The notes under the pieces: model-generated
Databases searched by the model: none
The model's input: the letters and a program-made list of their open reading frames with translations, nothing else
What the model was told of the DNA's origin: nothing
Program-made: the position numbers and the translations under genes
In this document: piece after piece, positions 47,400-59,208 of the stretch
Position numbering within the stretch: position 1 is the stretch's first letter
Layout: every line of letters begins with the position of its first letter
Assembly: GCF_041260155.1 (NCBI RefSeq)
Contig: NC_091932.1
Location: forward strand, 9,118,804-9,182,803
Source of the DNA: Ptychodera flava
Lineage: Eukaryota > Hemichordata > Enteropneusta > Ptychoderidae
Reading direction: 5' to 3'
Length of the DNA: 64,000 nucleotides

Positions 47400-49320
47400 A
47401 TGGGACACTATTTGATTTGGGAACTTCAAAATTCATTAAATATAGACCCTAAGAATTACAAAAATGTAGGTTAAAAATACATCCATGGGGTGCATGGGAA
47501 CCTTACCTTCCGACTAGACTAAAGGGAGCTTTCTAGTAATTACAATTAGGGGGTGGGCCGGGGGAATGGGGGAGGGTCACTTTTTACAAATCAGCTCAAA
47601 GGGGAAGGGTCACCTTTCATAAACCTATCTTAGGGGAGGGTGACTTTTGACAGAAGCTGATTTTATGGCCAAAACTCTGATTGTTGGTGTGATATTTCCT
47701 GAATAGGAAATCACCAACAAAATACGTACACATATCCACAAGTTTCAAAAGCAAAGAAGATGCAGTGGTATCCTACATTAAACACCTTGAACAGTTACAA
47801 CTGATAGAAACAAGATACAAAAACATATGCAACGGGTGGAAAAGTGCTTATCAATTATCATACATGCTATGCTGTATTGCCATTCTTCTATGTTTTCAGA
47901 CGGTACTGATATGAGCCCATATTTTAACTAGTGAAAATACGAATTATATTTTCACTGTAACCGAACTACTCACAGCGACACGGACGCGTGACCTTCACTG
48001 TATGCATGACCTTCGTTGGTATATGTACATAAAACAGCTGAGCGAATAAGACAAATGACAATCCGAAACGTCATTATGATTATGGTCAAAATTCTGTTGT
48101 TTGCAGTCACTTCACGGGCATTGCCCTTAGGCACAAGTACAGTTGTACCAAAAACATGCAAACAAACGTATTGAAAATTTGTATAATTTGCTGACACCTG
48201 TCAATTCACGGCCGGTCCCGTGGCGGTGCACGATGCAGTGTTTTCGTGTCGTCTATGCTGCTGAATATTTACACAATGGAAGTATCATTACACGTAAAGA
48301 TATCGGTTGACAGAGCATCATGATAGAATCGGTTTAAGACAATTTTCCTGTTGATGAGCTTAAAGTATCTGGGCGGTGAATTACATCGTTTACAGTCGTA
48401 AATGAGCCACGAAATACCAACCGCACTGAAATACTCGCGACAGACTAAGCAAAGTTGAAGGTGCACATGATATTTCCGATTTGTACCTGTCAGTTCACAG
48501 GTCATGATCGGGTCTGGTGGCACCGATGCGGTGCAGGTTTCAGATACAATGTGCCATCTTGGGAAAGTCAAACTTTCACTTCGGTTGTTAAAGGAAGTTT
48601 AGTTCTATTTAGGCAAGCCAGGAAGGAAAATATACGAGCAGACGACGGAAATACCTTTGAAATGTACTTTTATTCGCACAGCAACAAAATCACGAACGAG
48701 TTTCGACACTTCAGCTTACAGTGTACTCACTTCATGTTTTCACTAATCCGCTTACTGAGATGGTAAATTCAGCATATTTGACGTCTGGGAACATGTATAA
48801 TTCTTCGAGATAAACTGACTGGTACAGGTTTTATATCCACTGTATGTGCATTCATAGATGTCGCAGAGCTGCTTGCTCTGTGCTCTCAGCTGTTCATACA
48901 CGATAAGAGTTTGAGCGTGGCGCGAGTATTTTGACCCGATTTTGGCGGCCTCATAACTTTCACGCAGGGATGAGGTTATGTATTAAAACACGAAAACACA
49001 CCCATTTTGTGGACTCCCGCCTATGTTTTACATCCACCGTCATTTTAAACTAAAAATAAATCTTCTTCAATTGTGAAAACCTGTGTCGACATCGTAATAT
49101 TTAAATTGTTTGCTGTAAAAGTGCTCCATAAATCCTCCTTTGCAGTGGAATGGCCCAATAGCGGAATAATATCAAGAAGTGATACGGTTGTCATCACTCC
49201 TTAGCAACCAACTTTTTATAAGTACAGCCTGGAGGAAGCAAGGTCGATTTCAAGTTGATTTCGTCGCTAATTTCGGAGCGTCTGTAGGAAAACAGTCATA
49301 ACCAAAGCATGCATGTATGA
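47400..49320. other. Non-coding or unidentified
   Basis: 47538-47660 is G-rich and resembles the subterminal part of the GGGACTGGACA family (GGGGAGGGTCAC). At 48190-48250 and 48490-48535 two similar stretches each end, on the minus strand, in GAA(T/C)TGACAG followed by GT, like duplicated exons with donors. No protein family is recognised. Confidence 0.35.
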
Positions 49321-49324
49321 TAAA

Positions 49325-49469
49325 GGAGTTATTACACGAAGTTAGGGCGATACCGCGTCGTATTCTCGTGATGTGTCCGTATTTTGACTCGTTGCTGCGC
49401 AACTCGTCAAAATACGGACACATCACTCGAATACGACGCGGTATCGCCCAAACTTCGTGTAATAACCCC
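49325..49469. mobile_element. Near-perfect palindrome, 145 bp
   Basis: GTTATTACACGAAG and then GGGCGATACCGCGTCGTATT read inward from both ends; the arms are about 63 bases with very few differences around a 15-base centre. Probably a small palindromic MITE of recent origin. Confidence 0.85.
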
Positions 49470-49489
49470 TAATTATCAAATGTACATAA

Positions 49490-49790
49490 ATGCAAAGATA
49501 TTGTCAATTTTTAAATTGAAAAAAGTGTTCATAGTTCTCTCATAGACTACCATGTACAGTAAATTAACTTTCAGTGAACTTCCAAAATCAAATTTCTTGC
49601 ACAACCATGGACTTGTAACCACTCTAGTCTAATCAAGAACAATAATGTAAATAATCCAGCATACATACATGCACAGATTTATCTAATTTTGTACTGGAAA
49701 AAAATTAATAGTTTCCATCACAGACCGCCATGTTCTATCTTACAGAAAACATGGTAAAAAACAGTAAGAAAAAATCTTCACATTATTTTC
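49490..49790 (-). mobile_element. Internal fragment of the GGGACTGGACA element
   Basis: Inverse of the tandem core at 37060-37980: it contains CCAAAATCAAATTTCTTGCA and ACCATGGACTTGTAACCACT. Terminal repeats are missing. Confidence 0.65.
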
Positions 49791-49799
49791 AATTCTGTG

Positions 49800-51515
49800 A
49801 CACAAATAGCAGTAGCCGCTGATTTGTCAAAAGCTTGAAGGCGGACCCGTTGGAGAAACGGCACGGCAAAAGTCACACAAAAATCAAAATGCACGTAAAA
49901 GTAAAGGTAAGAAGGCAAAGGTCAATCAAGCTTACGAATATGACTAGTCAGTCAATGACTGATTAGTTTGGAACCCCCCCAAAAAACAAAAAAAACAAAA
50001 CAAAACAACAAATCGAAACAGGGATGCCAAAACGTCTTGGGTCACGGTGCCGAAATGACTTGCGGCCGGAAATTGAGATGTCGTAACGACTTGGGCCGAA
50101 ACGACTTTATGGTCTAAATTTATCTGTATCCATTCCTGTATTTTGAATGTATTTCAATGGCTTGATTTTACCATGTGTTATGCCTAAATTTATCATGAAT
50201 TTTTAGCCCCACAAAACCCGAGTGAACCGTTTGGCTACATGGCTTGATGGTTCTCTTCGACGAAGAGTTGCCGAAAGAAATGAGAAAGACAAGGAGAAAA
50301 ATCTGTGGTGGGAACACCGTCCCTCCATCCACTGTGGTGGGAACAACCACCTTGCCACCTGCCTATTATAATCAGTGCATTGTCTTTGTACAACAGCTAC
50401 CTGTTAGATAAGTACCCTCTAAATGACTAATCTGTTGACACTAGTTAGCGTTTGACAAGCTTGCAGCTACTGTTCAAAGGCCCCGGACGACTAACCGACC
50501 AGATCAACAAAACCAAACCCATGGTATAATAGTAAAATAAACAAAATTATGTCACAGATCATGAGTTTGGTTCTATCATGGAGCTAGTTTCTATTACCCT
50601 CACACCGACCCCTGAAAATATGCCAAATTACCGCAGTTTAACTATAGACAGTAGAGGGTACCCACTCTCTTGTTTATGATAACAAATCGCGGTTTAGTTA
50701 TCATGTGATAGATGATTAAGAAAGATTTCAGGGTCTCGAAGTCAAAGCCTTTTCCTAGCCAGTTTCGTTTGTCGGACCACGCGGTGTTCAATTTCCAGTC
50801 TCAAGGCTGAAATTTGTGCATGTGCGTCACTGGACAAACTTATTCACTATAATGCCAAATGGGGTTTAAAACCCAGCGTACCCAGTGTGTAGGGGACCCA
50901 ATGTTACTGTTGACCGCTATAAGATTGTATCACAAAATATGATTAAAATTTGAAATCGTCGAAGTAAAAAGGAGAATAACGCCACCGATATAAAATAGAG
51001 AGGACAAACACAAATTTTTACAATAGACATATGTAATATGTGCATGGGGGTAAAAAGAGACTGCTTCAAACGATGGGCACCTATTACATGATAATTGTGA
51101 CGTCCCGACATCGAAAATTCGTCGTCAAGTATTTCTATGCCGTAAATGCACAAATCAACACATATTGAATATGGGGATCATGAAAAATCAACGAGATCGT
51201 AATTACAAGCTACCTGTAAAACGTCGCGATCAACCAATAGATGGACGAAGCGAGTCGCCCCTGAAAAAAAATATTACTTTTGTGAAAGGCATGAAAAAAT
51301 GAAACCTGTAGTGCATCTAAATCCATAAAACTATGAAAAAATTGAATCACCGATCGTAAGAAACGTGGTGTTGGAAAAAAACATTTTAACAGAAAACTAT
51401 GGCGACAATTTTCCTGTAAGCTTAAAGTATTCTCAGTCAGCATAATCGCGAAACCAACATCAGAAGAGTAAAAGTTTAACACTCTCTGGCTTTGTTTATT
51501 CATTTGTGGACGCTT
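49800..51515. other. Non-coding, nothing recognised
   Basis: An A-rich low-complexity tract lies at about 49975-50015. No exon was supported. Confidence 0.45.
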
Positions 51516-51520
51516 AAATC

Positions 51521-51542
51521 GCTCTCTCTCTTTCTCTCTCTC

Positions 51543-51612
<70 letters not shown>
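51521..51612. repeat. CT / CA compound microsatellite
   Basis: (CT)n followed directly by (CA)n, abutting the left end of the GCGAGAA palindrome. Confidence 0.95.
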
Positions 51613-51613
<1 letters not shown>

Positions 51614-51617
<4 letters not shown>

Positions 51618-52054
51618 ACAGAAATTCGCGAGAAATTTGCTAGAAGTGGACACTCTCTCGTTTCTTGCGAGAAGTAAGCGAGAATACATACTTGCTCGCA
51701 ATAACTTAGCGAGAATTCCATTTTCTCACAATCAGCTGGCGAGAGCTGTGTTTTCTCACTCAGCATCTGCGAGAAACTGAATTCTGGCAATCAATCAGCG
51801 AGAAATTTGTTTTCTCGCTCTGCATCTGCGAGAAATTGTATTCTTCTGTGTAAGCATTTCACAAAAATTTCACAATTTCTGGCAGATGCAGAGCGAGAAA
51901 ACATAGTTCTCGCTGATTGATTGCGAGAATTCAATTTCTCGCATGCATGCGAGAAAGCACAGTTCTCGCAGCTTGATCCCGAGAAAGTATGTATTCTCGC
52001 TTACTTCTCGCAGAAGTATCCATTTCTCGCAAAATTTCTCGCAAATTTCTGTAC
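51614..52054. mobile_element. 441-bp foldback element with GCGAGAA/TTCTCGC motif array
   Basis: Starts GTACAGAAATT and ends AATTTCTGTAC. The two arms (about 51614-51845 and 51860-52054) pair along their length. Inside them GCGAGAA or its complement TTCTCGC occurs about every 15-30 bases, more than twenty times including one-base variants. There is no coding capacity and no known family. Confidence 0.85.
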
Positions 52055-52292
52055 TAGTGTCAGTCTATAGCCGTTTCGATGTTTTTATTTTTGCTAATGT
52101 TAATGTACTGGTTCTCAGTCATCACTTAATATTTTGTGTCCCTTTCAAGAATCGGGTATGTCTCTGTCGTCACTTTAATATTTTATTCTTATTTTATTTT
52201 ATTCTTATTGTTCAATATGAGATACTCAATATAACGCTGGTAATTTATATTATATTTTGTTTCCGAATGGACGTATCTAAATTGACGGAGCA

Positions 52293-52535
52293 ATGATACC
52301 GATTTCAGAGGTTCAGCGTATTTTTATCGTGAAAGCAGGCGAGAGTGAGTTGCAGAAATGTTACAACCTTGTAGGCTTGGTTGGTCCGCACTTAAAACTA
52401 ACATTAAGAAAAGTTGAGTATTTTCTTAGTAAACAAGAAGCACCTGACATCACTTCTTGGTTGTTTTACAAGACGCCGGCACATCTTTCTGTCACGACTT
52501 TGACTCACATGTGTACCCGTGCTTTTGATTCATAG
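52293..52535 (+). other. 80-codon open frame upstream of the LINE fragment
   Basis: Encodes SEVQRIFIVKAGESELQKCY and KVEYFLSKQEAPDITSW. It may be a part of the LINE before its polymerase domain or unrelated. No family is recognised. Confidence 0.2.
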
Positions 52536-53050
52536 AGAAACATAATAACTACCGACCTGTTGCACTAACGTCAATTCCAATGAAATTCCTGGCAAGAATC
52601 CTTCTGCAATATTTGGTTTCTTAAATATTACCGTATCAAGACCTACTACAAATTGCTTACCGCCAACACAGGAATACGGAAAGTGCAGTTCTTTGTCTTC
52701 TGCATACCCTCACACAACACTTTGACACTTCCAATGCGTCTGTTCGAATTTTATTTGCCGACTTCTCAAGTGCGTTTACTATAACACCAAATTTGTTGAT
52801 CAGAAAATTAAAAAAAATGTTCATCAACAGGCAGTTAGTCGGTTGGGTTGCAATTGTTTTGATCAGGAGACCACATACGATCGTATGATCGATTGACAAA
52901 TGCCGGCTCGCCTCAACGTTCGGTTATATCACCGTAATTATTTACTATTTTTACATCTGAGTATATTCCTATGCATATGGACAATAATGATAAGCTTTAC
53001 CAATTTGCTGATGATAAGGCTTTGGCTGGCCTAAATCTATAAGCAAGACT
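52530..53050 (+). mobile_element. LINE reverse transcriptase fragment
   Basis: Translating across frames gives NNYRPVALTSI (about 52545), FADFSSAFT (about 52755) and YQFADDKALAGL (about 53000), the order and text of a CR1/Rex1-like reverse transcriptase. The GAPQG-type block between the last two is missing. It has stops and frame changes and is a dead fragment, a different clade from the 6.6-9.5 kb LINE. Confidence 0.75.
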
Positions 53051-53098
53051 GAAGTGAGCAGGATGGTAACATGCTGTGATTGTAATTTCTGAATGTAA

Positions 53099-53670
53099 GG
53101 GACTGGACATAAATTACAGGAGTAGTGGGCCGGTTGGGTCGCCATTTTTCGCCCAAGCATTTTTGAAGGGCCATAAAAATTTTGTGCAAGCCTATTGGGG
53201 AGGGTCACCTTTTTCATGCATCAAAGCTGAAATTGCATGTGCACGTATTGAAGAATATGGAATACTGAAAAAAGAAAAAATACCTCCTGGCACTTTCATT
53301 TTCTGCCATTTCAATTTTCGGCGCGCCCTTTGGGTGCAAATTTCAGGTATAATAAACAATGTATCGATGAGCCAAGCAGCCACATTGATTTAAGTTGTCA
53401 TGATTTCTACTTATTCAACTCCTCTATTGTGCATAACTGTCCCCTATAATGACTCTTTCAATAACAATTTGGGAGATCACTATTTTACATCATTCTCCCA
53501 TTGACAATACATTGGGTGTAGGTCAGTGTCAAACGTTGATGTCGCTGTATTTACATTTGTTATTTTTGAGGACATTGACAGAATACAACTATTCAGAATA
53601 GTGCATAGTGTCATCAGTAACAACTGGAAGCTTCAGGTCGAACAACTTTTGAATCATAATTTTGGATCAG
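53099..53670 (-). mobile_element. GGGACTGGACA element, cut by an LTR element
   Basis: Begins GGGACTGGACA next to TAA (53096-53098) and is the inverse of 38571-37995 with high similarity throughout. Similarity stops abruptly after TTTTGGATCA at 53669, where TGTGATGATT begins the LTR-like sequence. Confidence 0.85.
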
Positions 53671-53869
53671 TGTGATGATTTTTGGGACTACATTGTTTAG
53701 TACCCATGTATACCATTCATATGTATGAGAAAACAGTGATCCTTTCACTGGCGTATGGATATGTAAGTGCTTACCATGTGCTTTTGGAGTTATGGCATTA
53801 GTGTTCAGTTGTAAGAACAAGACCTCGTCATTATTGAGTTTGCGTATTGGTGGATGCGAGATCATGACA
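53671..53869 (+). repeat. Probable 5' LTR
   Basis: Starts TGTGATG exactly where the older transposon is interrupted and ends ATGACA two bases before a primer-binding-site-like TGGTGGCAGC. There is no second copy in the window to confirm it. Confidence 0.55.
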
Positions 53870-54277
53870 ATTGGTGGCAGCTAATGGATTGACGAGGTAG
53901 GCGAGTGCCAACGTCATTCTGAAAACAGACCCAAAGGAATTCAACTCTGAGTAAGAGGCAAGTTTGCCGTGCACCTGTTGCAGACTACAGTGCAGTGATT
54001 TGAGCGCGGGAAAGTCATGATGCTAGCTGTGGTGAGTCGATGGTACTGACTTTAGGTTGTTGTCGTAAGTAACTGTTGTGACTGAATACCAAGCTCAGGC
54101 AACTTGTCAATATTCCTGTGTCTATAAACTGTGAACTGAGGTCGGAACTAACACAAACAGATAACTGATCAAGACTGTCATAGACGGTACAGTTAAGAGA
54201 GCTTGCATGTGTAGTGATAGAGAGAGTCTGTCTGCAAGTTGAGCAACACAGAGAACTCTAGTACAACTACAGTTTAA

Positions 54278-55046
54278 GGTGAAGTACTACGAATTACGTC
54301 AAAATTAGGTTGTGGTGTCATTTTTTAAAACTTTGCACAAATATTCTTGGAAGTTGTGCAAGTGCAAAAATGAATGAAAAATGGGGGTCACCACGCTCGT
54401 TTCCATGGAAAAGGATGTTAAAATGGCGTCGCTAGAAATAAATAAAAATGATATAATTCACTTAAACCAAAGAAAGCAATTATAAAACGCTTAGCAAATG
54501 AGTTAATTTTAATAAATACCAAGAATTAAGATCCATATCTATCGAATGTATAGTTTTTCACGATGTTTGTAAAGAAATTTAAACATAAGTATCGATTACA
54601 AAATGACGATATCGAAATTATATCACTACATAATTTTCGAACTTTCTTCCTGTCGCTTTGAATGGTGTCATTTTGACCAAACTTGGCGAATAAAATCCTG
54701 ACATAATACCATTTAGTTTACACTTTTAATAAAAGGGTGTCACCACGCTACTTTTTACAATATCTCCAGGTGAATGGGTAATATGCGCCATGTAAATGGG
54801 AGAGAAATGTTAATTTTGCGCTCATATTGAACAAAAACCAGCTTCCTAGGGGGTCAAAATATGAAAAGGTAGGTCACATGTATTTCTAACAGACTGGGTC
54901 AAAAAATTAGGTAACAGCGCAATTTCAACAATGACAGGTGATTGTTAAATACATGCGCTACAAAATAACCCATTTGCGGCAGGCTGGAGTTAAATCTGCG
55001 CAGAAATGTTCTAAAGCGTGTCGGTTCCAATTCATCGCCCTTTACC
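54278..55046. mobile_element. TTAA-flanked element nested in the retroelement leader, 769 bp
   Basis: TTAA at 54274-54277 and 55047-55050. The ends GGTGAAGTACTACGAATT and, inverted, GGTAAAGGGCGATGAATT match at about 12 of 18 positions. The interior has no transposase; it repeats GGGTGTCACCACGCT-type text twice (about 54386 and 54737). Probably a non-autonomous piggyBac- or Kolobok-type element. Confidence 0.7.
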
Positions 55047-55958
55047 TTAACGCCAATTAAGAACTCGTCTGGTGATGAAGAAAGTCATCAAGATTGACAG
55101 GAGAAAGCCAAAACAAAATAAACATTGAGATACTTGTACGTCATAAAAGTTTGCAAGTGTAAAGTGAAACTCTGAAGCGACCTTCACTTGAATGTCTACA
55201 GTGAGCGGCCCATTCAAGGTTGTGTGAGTACCAGCCTAGGATTACCTCGTATACGTTAGTGTGTGTAGTTGTAGAAATACCTGCACGGTGTGCCCCCTGC
55301 AATGAACCAAGCCAGTGGAGTTCTAACGAGTGGTGCATTTTGAAGTGAAGTCGAAGCTATTGCATAGCTTTGCTACGGAGAAGACTGAAGGAAATCTTAC
55401 AGTGAAATTGACTGTGTTTACGGTGCATTGTGAACATAGATGTGTGGTATCGGACTTGATAAATTAACCACAGAGTAAAACAAATAACAATACGGTATTG
55501 TGTTTTCAGTATTTGCATGTCAGCTGTATGCATCAAGGTGGTTTGCAAGTCAAATATCAGAAAAACCTGAATATAAATTAATAGTATGACGGCTGTTATC
55601 AGAGACACTGAACAGTTACTTGTGTGTTGCATAGCAACAAGTGTACTACTATTGAACTGCAAGTATATTGTAACACATTGTGTGTATTAATTGCAAGTGA
55701 ATTACTTCAGTTAAAGTGTAATATTCAGAATTTTTTGAGAGAGCTTATTTGTCTGTACTTTCTTATCAGCATTTCAGTGCTGCAATACTAAAGCAGCTGT
55801 GTTCGTATTTTGGGTATTGCTTACATTTTGTGTATTCAAAGAGTATCCTTTCATTGATACCTTGTTGTGGTATATTATCAGTGTTAACTGTTTTTAAAGT
55901 TATTTTGGCTGAGTTTGTGTACTGAGTAAGCTTAAGGGTGTACTACAGGTAAGCCAAG

Positions 55959-56793
55959 ATGAGTGACACTGAAAGACGTGAAGGTGACCACAGTGTAGCA
56001 GAGGCACTTGTACAGTTGGGGACACAAGAGCCAGCAGAAGCAGAATCAAGAGTTTCAGAAACAGAATCAAGAGTTTCGGAGACAGAATCAAGAGTTTCAG
56101 CGAAAACTCCTACAATTACAGACAGAGCTGGCTAATGCTAAGAAGTCAGAGTACAAGGGACCGAAAGTGCCAAAGTTCGAAGAGGGTGAGATATTGATGC
56201 ATACCTCAGAACTTTTGAGAAATTAGCCAAGGTACATGAATGGCCAGAGTCACATGGGCGACTAGATTGGCTGGACCTTTGGCGGGAAAGCCCTTGATGC
56301 GTACTCAAAGTTACCCCCTGCAGTGAGTGAAGATTACAAGAAAGTTCGCAATGCGATCTTGGAACGGTATGAACTTACAGGTGAAGCATATCGTTCAAAG
56401 TTTAGAATGATCAAGAAACAGAAAGATGATTCCTATGGTGAATGGAAAACTGTTCTATCTGGATTTCTTGACAGATGGCTAGAAGCAGTAGATGTCAACA
56501 GTTTTGATAAACTGAAGGATCTGATGCCAGTTGAGCAACTGCTAGAGATGTCCCCACCTTATGTGCAAGTATGGTTGATGGAAAAGAAACCGAAGAATTC
56601 TGAAGAATTAGTTGACATGGCTGATCATTATGTGGAGACTCACAAGTAGAGCGAGCGTACTAATGGACGTCCTCCAGACGTAAAGAAGCAACCCATTCAA
56701 GCAAACGATAAAACTGACTCCAAACAAGGTAAACCAAGGAGTGTTCTCACATGTTACTCTTGCCACAAACCTGGACACAAAGCCAACAAATGC
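55959..56793 (+). pseudogene. gag region of the LTR element, broken
   Basis: Structural polyprotein remnant: the N-terminal MSDTERREGDHSV segment changes frame near 56025 into a coiled coil with repeated QKQNQEF/RRQNQEF, then shifts again near 56180-56320 into a SCAN-like helical domain (YKKVRNAILERYELTGEAYR). A TAG at 56647-56649 precedes the zinc knuckle CYSCHKPGHKANKC. The SCAN domain of vertebrate zinc-finger proteins is thought to descend from this kind of gag. Confidence 0.7.
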
Positions 56794-57598
56794 CCTAAAA
56801 GAAAGGTCACTGAGGAAAGACAGAAGGCTTACAGATGTTGCGTCCAGCAGTTGGTGCCTAGTGGATGTCGTGATGTGGCCAGAAACCGTGGAAACCAACA
56901 CCGCTATCCTGGTAAGGTGAACAGTCAGCATGCCTGCATACTGAGAGACACAGGTTGTGACCAGACAATTGTCCATCAGCTCTTGTACCTCCAGATACAT
57001 ATGTAGATGATCAGTATGTGAACATTGAATTCGCTGAATTCGCTGAATCTCGTGATGTGTCAGTGCTATGAAGGTCAGATTTTGGCTGCTGTGTTAGACA
57101 CTTTACCAGAGGATGTACTTCTTGGTAATGACATTGAAGACACTGATGATAGTAGTTGGTGCAAGCCAGCACTCTTCGTCACTCAAGACAAGCACAGTTG
57201 AAGCAGCAACAGCTTCAAGACGAGCTGATTGATATTCACAGAACTGGTGTGCAGCCAAAGCCAGTTCATATAGATGATGTTGTACCACTGAGTAACCAAC
57301 GTTGTACTGCTGATGATGAGTCAGTTGATATTACAGTGGAACAGATGAATGATATCTCTGGTGTTGAACATGTTGTGCCTGAGGACAATAAGGAAGCCTA
57401 CACAACAAGTGGAGAGACTAAAGAACCCAGAGAGACTGAGTCAATGACTCATGACACTGAGTCACTGACGGAGGTCTGTGATGAGCAACAGTTGAGTTCT
57501 GATGCTGACAGTGGTGGACCAACCCAAGAAGTGGTTGATGAAGACTTTCCTTGTGAAGAGGAAGTGATTGATGTCTTTGACATAGGGCCCACTAAATT

Positions 57599-58583
57599 GT
57601 GAGAGCTCAGAAGAGTTGTTCTACTCTTAGTGGATTTCGCAAATTGGCAGTTGCAGCAAGCCAAGTTGCTAGTGAGGATATATGCTTCTATTGGAGAGAT
57701 GGTTTCCTGTATAGGAAATGGACATCAAAAGTCAAGCCTGGGCGAACATTGAATCAGTTGGTAGTGCCAAGACAGTGTCGTGCAACACTACTTCGCCTTG
57801 CTCATGATATACCTCTTGCTGGACATCTTGGGGTAGAGAAGACGAAGACGCGCCTCCTTCAACACTACTACTGGCCAGGAATCTTTCCAGATGTAGCCAA
57901 GTATTGTCGTACTTGTGAAGCATGCCAGAAAGCTGCTACAAAAAAAGCTGGTATTAAAGCTAAACTCATTCCGATGCCGGTGTTGGAAGAACCATTTCAG
58001 CGCATTGCGATGGACATGATTGGTCCATTACCTGTAACGTCACGTGGTAATCGTTTCATGTTAACCATATGTGATTACGCTACGCGATATCCTAAAGCCA
58101 TACCTATACCTACATTAGAAGCAAAGAGGATAGCTGAGGAGTGGTCACTGTCTTTAGTCGAGTTGGAATACCAAGAGAGATATTGTCAGACAGGGTACTA
58201 ATTTCCTGTCACACTTGATGGAAGATTTGTGTAAACTGTTGCACATCAAGAAGTTGAAGACATCCCCATATCACCCTATGGCAAATGGTCTTGTGGAGAA
58301 CTTTACGGGACGTTGTAAATCCATGTTGAAGAAGTTCGCAGCAACGAGCCAAAGGAGTTGGGACAGATACATTCCGTACTTGTTCTTCGCATATAGAGAA
58401 GCGCCGCAGCAATCTACTGGCTTCTCTCCATTTGAACTTCTATATGGACGCCAGGTTAGAGGACCGTTGGCAATCATGAACAGTTTTCCTACAGAGAAAC
58501 TTAGGTGGAGGAAAGAAGTACCAACCAACACACGAAAATTCTATCGAACAGCGCCCTCACACGGTCACTTGAGGCAAAGCTGA
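57599..58583 (+). pseudogene. Integrase of the LTR element, frameshifted
   Basis: The N-terminal HHCC zinc-binding domain (HDIPLAGH ... CRTCEACQ) is intact, and the first catalytic Asp (AMDMIGPLP) is present. Between about 58140 and 58215 the frame changes; the second Asp lies there in another frame (ILSD, about 58178). The catalytic Glu (NGLVENF, about 58280-58300) is in the following frame. So the D,D,E residues survive but not in one frame. The sequence loses similarity after about 58570. Confidence 0.8.
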
Positions 58584-58945
58584 ATTTTAAATTCTTTTCT
58601 TTGGCATTGGAAAACTTATTACATGTGTAAAAAAATTTGCTTGTTTCACTTATGAAATTGACTAATCAATAACAAAAATATAATTATAAAAATGGAATTC
58701 ATTTTCAGGTGTAAATGGATGTTTAATTTCATTTAATTGCTACTGATACAGGACTTTGGTGCAGAACTAGAGGGGAACTGAAGTAAATAAAGACACGACA
58801 CACATCAACTTTTTCTTTTCAATTCATGATAAAGAATGAATTATTTAATAACAAAACACTTCAAAATATATACACAAATGTGCAATACACCCAAGTCTCC
58901 TACCCAAGGCCAGTAAAATTCTCACACTGCTTTAATATTCATCTC
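58584..58945. other. Non-coding, 3' flank of the right-hand gene
   Basis: AT-rich. On the minus strand ATTAAA occurs at 58931-58936 and again at 58844-58849, candidate poly(A) signals for the gene ending at 58946. Confidence 0.5.
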
Positions 58946-59208
58946 TCACAGGCGTGTTTTAACATGGTGATCATTTACAAGGCATTTCATTCGATTCAGA
59001 GCATCAGGCATGTTGGCATAGTTAACAGCTGCAACATTAAATGAATGGTGGATAGCTTCCAACCCACTTTCCCCATAAAAGCCCAACCCTCTTTTGGTCA
59101 GTTTGATACGTTGTGGTACATGATCTTCAAGAATGTGAAGCTTTGGGAAGACTGATTCAGTGGGAAAATGCCTCCGGTAGTAGACCATCAGTGCCTTCAC
59201 GTCATCAA
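58946..59208 (-). CDS. Terminal exon with LHILEDHV and GFYGESGLEAIHHSFN
   Basis: Acceptor ACTGTGTACAG, phase 1; 86 codons then TGA. The conserved Glu and His of the GESGLEAIHH motif are present. Confidence 0.8.

Larger units (their letters stand above)
53671..58583 (+). mobile_element. Decayed Ty3/gypsy LTR retroelement, gag-protease-integrase order
   Basis: A probable 5' LTR (53671-53869, TG...CA) and primer-binding site (TGGTGGCAGC, from 53872) precede a long leader. Gag starts at ATG 55959 and is spread over three frames: a Gln-rich coiled coil (about 56008-56226), a SCAN-like helical region (56323-56649) and a CCHC zinc knuckle (56752-56793). A protease motif (DTGCDQTIV, about 56947-56973) follows in the same frame after stops, then an acidic linker (57156-57602) and an integrase (57599-58583 in two frames). 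No reverse transcriptase or RNase H lies between protease and integrase or after it, and no 3' LTR was found. Integrase next to protease matches Gmr1-like deuterostome elements, which place integrase before reverse transcriptase. It cannot move by itself. Confidence 0.85.

Noticed and set aside
51492..51790. Leu-Ser and Arg-Glu rich frames
   Set aside because: Products of the (CT)n(CA)n microsatellite and the GCGAGAA palindrome.
58584..58945. 3' LTR or missing polymerase of the gypsy element
   Set aside because: No match to 53671-53869 and no reverse transcriptase motif on either strand; the region is the 3' flank of the minus-strand gene.
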